From positions 412,495,198-412,559,197 of the forward strand of contig CM060990.1 of NCBI GenBank assembly GCA_030765065.1: a stretch of DNA of 64,000 bases. Direction: 5' to 3'. Position 1 is the first letter of the stretch; each line of letters starts with the position of its first letter. Position numbers and translations under genes: made by a program. Below, piece by piece: positions 55,811-64,000 of this stretch. The stretch is from Deroplatys truncata (taxonomy: Eukaryota; Arthropoda; Insecta; Mantodea; Mantidae). Below the pieces are notes generated by a model. The model saw only the letters and a program-made list of their open reading frames with translations, searched no databases and was not told the origin of the DNA.

Positions 55811-56949
55811 GGGCCAGTTTCACCAACCAATTTTAAAAATACTCTTAACATCTTGTTTGTTAACACGGTGTTCAAAGTTTAACATAATGTTAACACCTTT
55901 GAGTTTTCATCAAGATTTTACAGCAAATTGTTAGCTAACATCTTGTTAATGTCAAAGACAACTGCAAACAATAGCTTTTAAGGTGGTAGCTGAACTACAC
56001 TGCTTTTGAACACGCTCTGATGCACTTTCGTCCATGTATCGCTGCAGTCTCTGCGTCAGTAGCAGGCAGCTATTTACATTCATGGTAATTGCCATGTGAT
56101 GTCCCCCATTGTTTGAAATGCATTAATAAGTATAGACATATTATCAAGTGCAAAAACGCTGACGGTCTTAAATTAAAGGATAAGATTGCAGCCTGGGACA
56201 AAATTCACGAGTAACTTAATTGGAATGAATGCGTTTCTCCTAAGTCCAGTAAGCAAATGTGGCAATTTTATGTTAACATAAAGTGCAGTACCAGAAACAT
56301 TAGGTACAAAGAGCACTTAAGACGGACACTGCCACGGACACTGCATTGAAACTAAAGTGGACGAAAATGTGTTATCACTGATTAATCAAGCAGACCCGAA
56401 AAATATAATGTTTGCTTCTTGAAGCAATTGCTTTGGATACCTAGTTAAACCCACAAACAGTAGCTTTGGAAATACCAACATTATAACCCACCAAGTAAGT
56501 GAAAAATGTTAGTAGCATAAAATCTAAGTACCTAATTAACACTTTTAGCATAAGAGAAAGAGGCATGCTTCTGTTGGTAGTATTCTAACTTCTCGCATTT
56601 CCCATAAAACCATGCTAATGACCGCTTGGACAGTCCATATTGCTTTAAAAACTCCTCTTTTGCAGGGTTTCAAATTTCTTATGATGTACGACTACTCTTC
56701 TATTAGAAATAGCATTAAAAATGCCAATTGTAGCAAACTCGCATCAACAGCTTGGTTTGCAGCAGCCATTTTCCAACTTCTAACATTTGTTAAATGCCTT
56801 AAAACTGGGGTAGGCGATGTTAACTTCATACCAATTTTAACACATTGTTTAAGTTAACATTATTTGATGAAAACTAATTTGTGTTAACTGTAGTGTTAAA
56901 TCAGTTAAACATTGTGTTAAAATTTAGCCTCTGTTAGTGAAACTGGATC
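55811..56949 (+). mobile_element. PIF/Harbinger-like DNA transposon, non-autonomous remnant
   Basis: Terminal inverted repeats gggccagtttc (55811) and its partner gaaactggatc (ending 56949) are flanked by the three-base duplication tta on both sides (55808-55810 and 56950-56952). Inverted homology continues inward with ttttaacac, gttaac and gttttcatca segments. Inside, a plus-strand stretch near 56160-56300 reads KLKDKIAAWDKIHE and then MWQFYVNIKCSTRN with stops. This resembles the Myb/SANT-like accessory protein of Harbinger elements. No transposase is present. Confidence 0.62.
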
Positions 56950-56952
56950 TTA

Positions 56953-57099
56953 CACTATAAACCGTGGAAAAACAACCTACCAACTTGGTAAACTAACACT
57001 TGAGAGCACTACCATTGCACGAGCAAGTGTAGTGTATCTTGCTTCCCGGTGTGTGTTTTAGAATCGCACCAACAGATTATGAATAATAAGGTTAACTGA
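56953..57099. other. Short unique stretch, nothing recognised
   Basis: AT-rich sequence between the Harbinger-like element and the first readable part of the Jockey/L2-like element. No signal is seen. Confidence 0.5.
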
Positions 57100-57733
57100 T
57101 TGCACTGTACATTTCAATTAAGTGATATGTTAAATACAGGCTCATTACTCAAAATTTGCAAACCTCAAAATAAACGAAATCGTTACTTGCTATATTGCAC
57201 AAGTAATGATTCCATCATTAAAGCACACTACAAAACATACTGTAAAATACTTAAAACAGTCATTAATGAACTGAAAAGGTGTTACTCTCACTAGCCATTG
57301 ATGAATCCAATAATAAAATTAATATGTTGCAATATGTTTACAAAACATATGTAAAATACTTAAAAGCGTAATTAATGAAGCTAAAAGAAAGTATTACTCA
57401 CTAGCCATTGATGATTCCAATAATAAAATTAAAACAATGTGGAATATAATAAAAACCGAAACAGGTAGAATTAAATCAAATAGTAATATTATTCACATAA
57501 CTACTGAAAATAAAGAAGTCAGTAATGGCTCCGCCATCGCTAATGCCTTCAACATATATTTCCTTAATGTAGCAAATAGCAAAATAAACAGATCTGACCA
57601 GAACCCAGCTGCACTTAAAATGCTAAAATGGGCACATTTGAAAATTAATTGTGAATTTAAGATTGACTCTACAACACCTAGAGAAATAGAAAATATTATT
57701 AGCTCACTGAAAAGAAAAACCTCTCATGGTTGG
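57100..57733 (+). pseudogene. Jockey/L2-like non-LTR element ORF2, RT linker part (before c9)
   Basis: This is a second, unrelated non-LTR element on the plus strand. The region between endonuclease and RT is read in two pieces: 57100-57294 (CKILKTVINELKRCYSH) and 57437-57733 (MWNIIKTETGRIKSN, ANAFNIYFLNVANSKI, STTPREIENIISSLKRKT). It ends at the first RT block (SHGW), where c9 is inserted. About 95 bases are duplicated in tandem (57228-57325 and 57338-57433), which breaks the frame. The rest of RT continues at 63702. Confidence 0.82.
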
Positions 57734-58081
57734 TGTGATGATGATGATGATGATGATGATGAGATGCGGTTTAAGGGCGCTAAACTGCTAAGGTCATCAG
57801 CGCCCTTACAGTGTATAAAATATGAAGTCAAAAATATAAAAGACCTGTAAAAAAACCCGCATAATTAAAAAACGGGACACAAACCCGCGATGTCCAAAAA
57901 GCTAAAAACAACAACACACCAATCCCAAAAACCAACACACTAAAAGCATAGGCAATAAAAGAGTAAAACGTGTCCAGAACTGTAGAACGCGAGGGACATG
58001 AGCGCCATATGTCCACTGGGGAGTGAAGTCCCCATTAAAACAGAAAGTATAAAATTACAAAGCAAAAGGACGCTCAACGCA

Positions 58082-61000
58082 TCAAATGCGCAGATTAAAA
58101 TCACTGTCACGAATAAAACGTAAAACACATTCTACAGCACGCTCTTCGTCTGCCAAAACGTTGGCTAGGCCAACAGGCAGACCAACAAGAACCCGCATCG
58201 GAGATAAATCTTGACTCTCTGTTAAAATGTGACGCACCGTTAAGGGCGCATCACACTGCTCTCACAGTGGTGCGGGGTCACCACTGAGCAGGTAGCTATG
58301 GCTAAAAAGACAATGTTCGATTCGTAAACGAGCTAAAAGTACCTCTTCCCGAGGACACGAACGAGAAGAGGTACCCCAGACTAACGGGAGAGGCTTAACC
58401 TCCCGCAACTTGTTCCCCCGGAGGGCCGTCCACTCATTCCTCCAAAGCGAGAGGATGCGGCTACGTAAAACAACAAACAAATCTGTGGAGGGAACAACAG
58501 AGGTAAAATATCTGGGTAATAAAATCGCCGACCTGGCAGCGGTGTCCGCAGACTCATTACCTGAGATGCCCACATGACCTGGAATCCACATGAAGGAGAC
58601 GCTGATGCCAGAGACACCAAGCGAGTGGAGCAGGTCATGAATGCGCTGTACGAGCGGGTGGCAACTGTACAGCGAGCTAATACTTTGAAGAGCACTCAGG
58701 GAGTCAGAACAAATAAAACACTGCCGTAAGTCGTGCAGCTGAATGTATAAAACAGACTGATAAATGCTAAAACGTTCGGCTGTAAAAATCGAACATTGCC
58801 CCGGTAAACGAAAGGTAAAACTATTTCCACCACAAAAAAGGCACATCCTACTCCAGCATCAGCCTTAGATCCATCAGTAAAGATAAAATTAAACTCCCCG
58901 AATTGCGAATGAAGTTGTAAAAACGCTGATCTAAAGACTGAAGAAGGGGCCTCATTCTTAGGCATCGACGATAACCCAAGGTGACAGAGGGCCTCAGCGC
59001 GCAACCATGGTGGAAAACGCGTTTCCCCCCGAGGAAGTGTCGGCGCTGACGTAACGTCCAAATGCCGAAGAAGATGACGAAATCGAACCCCTGGAGGGAG
59101 CAATTCAGAGGAGCTAACTACATATTGCCGATCAAGCGAATCCTCGTAAAATATCGCGAAGGAAGGGTGGTCAGGCAAGCTGGAGAGTCGATAGACATAG
59201 CTACACAAGAGCATCTCACGCCTGAAGGACAGCGGAGGCTCTGCAGCTTCAGCGTAAAGACTGGGTACGGGACTAGTTGGAAAGGCCCTGTAGCAACTCT
59301 AATACCACGAAGATGAATGGGATTCAAGCGACCTAACACAGATGGACGTGCCGATGATTAGACAATGCACCCGTAATCAAGTTTGGAACGGACAAAAGAG
59401 CAATAAAGACGCAGGACGGTCCGATCAGCTCCCCAGGATCTGCCACTTAAAACACGTAAAAGATTAAGAGAACGGCGACACTATGCTTTTAAAAAGGAAA
59501 GGTGAGAAGTCCAGCTCAGCTTTCGATCAAATATCAACCCCAAAAATTTCACCTCGTCTGCAAACGGAAGGACCTCCAGCCCAAGATGGAGAGAGGGCGG
59601 AGGGAAAGCCTTCCGGCGCCAGAAATTAATACAGACGGATTTCACGGCGGAGAAATTAAAGCCGTTGGCGTTACTCCTGGCGTAGAGACGGTCGATACGG
59701 CTCTGGAGACGGCGTTCGAGTAGACAGGTCCGCCGTGAACTGCAATAAATGGCAAAATCGTCAACAAAAAGGGACGATGAAATGCCAGGTAGAATACAAT
59801 CAACAATGGGGTTGATAGCAATTGCAAAAAGTGTGACACTGAGTACAGAACACTGCGGTACTCCGTTCTCTTGAATAAAACGACTAGATAAAACCGAGCC
59901 CACACGTACACGAAAGACGCGGTCCGTCATAAACTCCCGAAGAAATATGGGAATACGACCGCGGATATTCCATGCGTGAAGTGTACGTAAAATGCCGCCC
60001 CTCCAACAAGTGTCATAAGCTTTCTCCAGGTCAAAAAACACAGCCACGGTTTGACACTTTCTCAGAAATCCATTCATAATATGCATCGACAGGGACATAC
60101 GTGGTCACGGTAGAGCGATATCGACGAAATCCGCACTGAGCGTTCGCTAGAAGCTTCTGAGACTCAAGCCACCATGTCAAACGCCCGTTGATCATGCGCT
60201 CCATCACCTTGCAAATGCAACTGGTGAGGTAGATAGGGCGGTAGCTGGAAGGTAGTTGGCGATCCTTCCCAGGCTTAAGTATAGGGACAATGGTGGCTTC
60301 GCGCCAAGCGGAAGGAAAAATACCGTCTTGCCAAATACGGTTATAGACCTGTAAGAGAAAGAGTTTACTGTCGGCTGAAAGGTTCTGAAACATCAGGACA
60401 TGAATGCCGTCCAGCCCAGGAGCGGAGTGCCGAGAGCAAAGAAGAGCGTGCTCCAGCTCCCTCATTGTGAAAAGTTCGTTATAGCATTCATTATTAGCAG
60501 ACCGAAAATTATATGCTGCGGAATCCAGCCGGTCTTTAATAGAGCGAAAGCCGGCGGAATAATGGTCTGAACTGGAAATCGCCTCAAAGGCAGTACCCAG
60601 AGCGTTAACAATGGCAGCCGGATCCACCACGGTGGCATTGAAAACCTGAAGGCCAGACACAGTACAATGCGACACTTTACCGGAGAAGTGACGAAGTTTA
60701 TACCAAACAGAGGAAGGTGTGAAGTGATTAAAAGATTCAACAAAAGAGTCCAAGATGCCTTCTTGCTATCCTGAACAATGCGACGAGCCCTGGCAAGCGA
60801 TTGTTTAAAAGTAACCAAATTATCAAGTGTAGGGTGACGCCGAAACACCCTAAGTGCAGTTCTACGGGCACGAACGGCAGCCCGACATTCCTCGTTCCAC
60901 CAAGGAACAGGACCCCGACGAGGGTGAGAGGATGAACGGGGAATTGCGCGTTCGGTGGCAGAGAAAATCGTAGACATAAGGTGCTGCACTAGTTGGTTAA

Positions 61001-61757
61001 TGTCGGTGAAGGGCTGGTCGTAAAAATACTCCAAGCGGGAATACAAGCTCCGGTCGGTTTTTGTGAATATCCAGGCAGATACTCTGGAATGCTGTACGTG
61101 GTGTGACAGAAGAGAAACGATGCAGGGGTAATGGTCGCTGGAGTAGGTGTCAGCGACGACGTTCCACTGCAGACAACTAGCAAGCTGAAGTGAGCAAGCG
61201 CCAAGCTCCAAGTTAGAAAATGTACCGGAAGAATCAGAAGGAAACGTAGGCTCACCTGTATTGAGAACAGAGAGAATGAACTGATAAAAAATTCCAGAAA
61301 GAAGAGTTCCCCTCGCACAAGCCCTTGGCGAACCCCACAGGGGGTGATGGGCGTTAAAATCTCCCAGCAGAAGACGTGGTGTTGGGAGAGCGGACAGGAG
61401 AGCTCGAATGTCAACGGGAGCGTGGGGAGACGATGGAGGTGAATACACAGAGCAAACAGAAAAGAAAAAACCGGGTAACTGCAGCCTAATGGCAACAGCT
61501 TGCAGGTCGGACGTAAGAGCGAGAGTTTGAAAATGAACGTCGTTACGCACTAACAACATGACACCTCCATGAGCAGGAGCACCCTCCTCCGGTTCAAGAT
61601 CGTAGCGAACCGGAGTGTACCCTCGGAGATCGAAAGGGTCGCGAGGGCGAAGCTTGGTCTCCTGCAAACAGACGACCATAGGCGAATGGGAACGCAATAA
61701 AAGTTGCAGTTCCGCCCTATGCGATCGAACACCACGTAAATTCCAGCTCAGGATAGC
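58082..61757 (-). pseudogene. ORF2 of c9: several frameshifts, start codon lost
   Basis: A one-base deletion turns the start ATG into CAGG at about 61758. The endonuclease is otherwise open (60990-61700; LGDFNAHHPLWGS, SSDHYPCI). The RT is open from 59481 to 60098 with FVDDFAIYC intact, and frameshifts separate it from the fingers (60031-60753) and from the thumb (58696-59339). The RNase H breaks at the same run of six T as in c5 (CAFF into the other frame, then CGGNSFTFRLPGQ). A TGA again replaces the first Cys of the final knuckle (58262-58264). The natural stop is at 58082. Confidence 0.88.
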
Positions 61758-61779
61758 CTGAATAAAAGGAATAAACTGT

Positions 61780-63070
61780 CTACTTAGAAGGGCGGCTTAA
61801 AATAATATTTTGCTTAACCTTTGTGCTCGGGCTTTTGGTATGGAGTTGGTCAGACTCCATAGCTTCCTCGAAGGGAGGGTCCACGCGCTCAGTGCCAGAA
61901 ACCAATTAAAGCGCCGTGAATCGGTTCTGGGTGGCAATGGGTGAAGGTGGCCGCTGAGCGCGGCTTGTCCCAGGAGCATCCTGGGACTGCGACCTTCGAG
62001 GAGGAGAAGGTGAACTCTTCTTTCCGCGTGCACGCGGAGGGTCCTTCAAAAAATCTTCTCTGCGAAATTCCTGCTTCGATTTTTTTCTCATTGCCTTGTG
62101 ACCTTATAACCTTTGGACCAGGTTTAGCGGGATTCATAACTGTAGCTGAAATGGACGGCCGGATAGTAGTGGCGGTCAATGCAGTCGTAGTCCAGGTTTG
62201 AGGCTCTGCATCCTTCCGGTGTACTGGCGAGGCAACAACAGAACTAAATGTACCAGATCGCAGGAGTGAAGGATGTCGCGCATGGTAACGCCTCCGGGCT
62301 TCAGCGAAGTAGAGTTTCTGCTTTACCCGGATGTCCTGGATCGCCTTCTCGTCCAAGTACAGCGGACAGTTGGCAAATGAAGTAGAATAAGGCCCTTTGC
62401 AATTAACGCAGACGGGTCCGGTTGAACAGGTACCTTCGTGTGACGGCTGGCTACATGAGGCACAGTTGGATACGGCACTCTTACAAGAGACTTGCGTATG
62501 CCCAAAACGTTGGCATTTCAAACAACGCAGAGGTCTAGGAACATAGGGCCTCACCGAAATCCGTTCGTACCCTGCTGAAATACTCGTGGGCAGATCGACG
62601 ACATCGAAAGTGATAAACAGGGTACGAGTAGGTACCAACACTCCGTCGCGTTTAGCCTGCACTCGATGAACTGCCGTTACCTTTTGGTCGGAAAGATATT
62701 CCACTAGCTCTTCGTCCGACATACCATCAAGGCTATGGGTGGTGATGACGCCTCGACAAGAATTCAAGGTGCGGTGCTTCTCAACACGGATGGGATAACC
62801 ACGGAGAAGCGTGGCGCTCAACAAGGAATTACTTTGTGCCTCGGACTTGCTTTGCACTAACAACGAACCATTACGAAGCCGAGTGCGGGAAAGAACCGGA
62901 CTAGCATTTGAGTCAATGCCCTTTTGGATAACAAAAGGGTTCACCTTCTCGAAAGTTTGACCTTCCTCTGTTCGCGTAATGACTAAGTAACAACCAGATG
63001 TCGATGACGCTACTTCTGTTACTAACACTTTTCGGCGTTTATTCGAAATAATGGAGAAAGGGGGCTCCAT
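61780..63070 (-). pseudogene. ORF1 of c9: one frameshift in the C-terminal tail
   Basis: Start ATG at 63068-63070 (MEPPFSI). Open for about 350 codons, through knuckles CLKCQRFGHTQVSC, CASCSQPSHEGTC and CVNCKGPYSTSFANC; the third has lost its His (GPYS). An extra base in a run of A (near 62082) shifts the frame after GNEKK. The proper Ser/Pro-rich tail is readable at 61906-62091 in the other frame. Confidence 0.88.
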
Positions 63071-63701
63071 AGCGAAATAAATCCTCCACCATTGCAACCG
63101 TCTCCGACCTCGGGCTTTGACTTCCCGGGCGTTACCCCGGCTTGGGTGAGTGGCCTATCTATACCTAGCTCACCCCAGGGTCACACCTCCCAGAACATAG
63201 ACAGAGGGACCCAATGGCCGTCAGAAGTCAGCAGCTCATGCAATGCCCCCCGCGGGACTGCAGTTGAACAGCGGATAGGAATACATACCCTACATGACGA
63301 CCCCGGGTGGTGGGGATGACGCCATTACCCACTCACCCAGCTGTGCAACCAGTGCGCGGGTATCCGTCAGGCTGTGTCTACGGAGGAGTTAAATAATAAG
63401 ATAAAAAACTAAAAATGTGTGGGCGTTTCGCACGCAAGGTAGGCCGGCGAAGAAGTAAAAGAGATGTGTAAATGAATGGGCGTGGGGCGAAATGTGCATA
63501 AATAGAAGAGAAGAAACGATGGCGAGGGGCGACATGGAATGAAATTCACAGAACGCACGAGAGCCTACCTTGAGTCCCCCGGTCACGAGAACGAACCCAC
63601 CTCGACCGGACGGGGATGAAGAAATGAAGATGGCGATGAGTGGCTCGGGAACCCCCGGGTACGCCAACACCCGTACTCACATAAGGTGAGTCCCTCGGGG
63701 G

Positions 63702-64000
63702 CTCATGGTTGGGATGAGAAGTACCAACTTGTTAAAATATTGCACAGAAGAGTTAAGCAAGCTTCTTAGTCATATATGCAATCATTCACTTATGTAAGGG
63801 ATATTCCCAGAAAAAATGAAACATACAATTGTTAAGCCTCTATACAAGAAAGGAAGCAAAAACTTGGCTTCCAATAGGTCCATCTCTGTTTTGACCTTTT
63901 CTAAAGTAATGGAAAAAGCTGTATATAACCAGGTTTTAAAATAGTTGGGAGTTCAATAACATTCTCTCAGTATCCCAGTTCAGATTTATGAAAAAAAAGT
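63702..64000 (+). pseudogene. Jockey/L2-like non-LTR element ORF2, RT part (after c9, runs off window)
   Basis: Continues the reading frame interrupted at 57733: RT block 1 (HGWDEKYQLVKIL), a stop at about 63768, then GIFPEKMKHTIVKPLYKKGS and ISVLTFSKVMEKAVYNQVL, the standard second RT block (IKPLYKKG ... SKVFEK type). A stop follows VLK. The window ends before the catalytic palm. It is a decayed copy. Confidence 0.85.

Larger units (their letters stand above)
57734..63701 (-). mobile_element. I-superfamily retrotransposon, copy c9, inside a Jockey/L2-like element
   Basis: Full length, 5.97 kb. The 11-base target duplication ctcatggttgg is at 57723-57733 and 63702-63712. The tail is a long (GAT)n run (57734-57762), and the 5' end reads ggtgagtccctcgggg. 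The host element's RT reading frame continues exactly across the duplication. ORF1 has one frameshift and ORF2 several. Confidence 0.95.

Noticed and set aside
1..64000. CRISPR array, prokaryotic operon or phage
   Set aside because: No regularly spaced direct repeats, no ribosome-binding-site pattern, and all recognisable proteins are of eukaryotic transposons or arthropod virus-like elements.

Overview
This is repeat-dense eukaryotic DNA, most likely from an arthropod with a large, transposon-rich genome. The evidence is the protein style of the non-LTR retrotransposons, a piggyBac and a PIF/Harbinger-type DNA transposon, a tRNA-headed SINE, and AT-rich single-copy DNA between them. I cannot name the species. 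I see no ordinary host gene, no rRNA, no functional tRNA and nothing prokaryotic.

Most of the window is one family of I-superfamily non-LTR retrotransposon of about 6 kb. A copy has a 5' UTR of about 0.6 kb, ORF1 (gag-like, three zinc knuckles), ORF2 (endonuclease, reverse transcriptase, RNase H, terminal CCHC), a 3' UTR with a hairpin, and a (CAT)n-type tail. Nine copies or fragments are present, all on the minus strand: c1 1-5748; c2 8439-11851 (3' half missing); c3 22527-28462; c4 28620-40547; c5 32712-38749 (inside c4); c6 40548-40797 (3' tip only); c7 40798-52736; c8 43473-49463 (inside c7); c9 57734-63701. Target-site duplications for c3, c5, c8 and c9 prove insertion and give a relative age order. 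Only ORF1 of c5 looks intact; every ORF2 is broken.

The most unusual region is 13.7-28.6 kb. Two inverted arms of about 3.3 kb (13729-17012, and 19231-22526 continued at 28463-28619 beyond c3) flank a 2.2-kb centre. The arms carry decayed capsid-like and small putative ssDNA-binding genes. The centre carries a phospholipase-A2-like/basic-hydrophobic fusion pseudogene on the plus strand and a second decayed gene on the minus strand. I read this as a degraded virus-like (Polinton/adintovirus- or densovirus-related) element with gene-bearing inverted repeats, later hit by c3 and c4.

The right part holds half of a piggyBac element cut by c7 (52737-53831), AT-rich DNA, a tRNA-derived SINE (about 55550-55780), a Harbinger-like element with TTA duplications (55811-56949), and a plus-strand Jockey/L2-like element (about 57100-57733 and 63702-64000) split by c9. 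The left part holds AT-rich unique DNA (5749-8438), tandem repeats (11.9-12.9 kb) and a CA-rich microsatellite (about 12.99-13.32 kb).

The functional picture is parasitic: autonomous-type retrotransposon genes, mostly dead, with several lesions shared between separate copies. This suggests defective copies were moved in trans.
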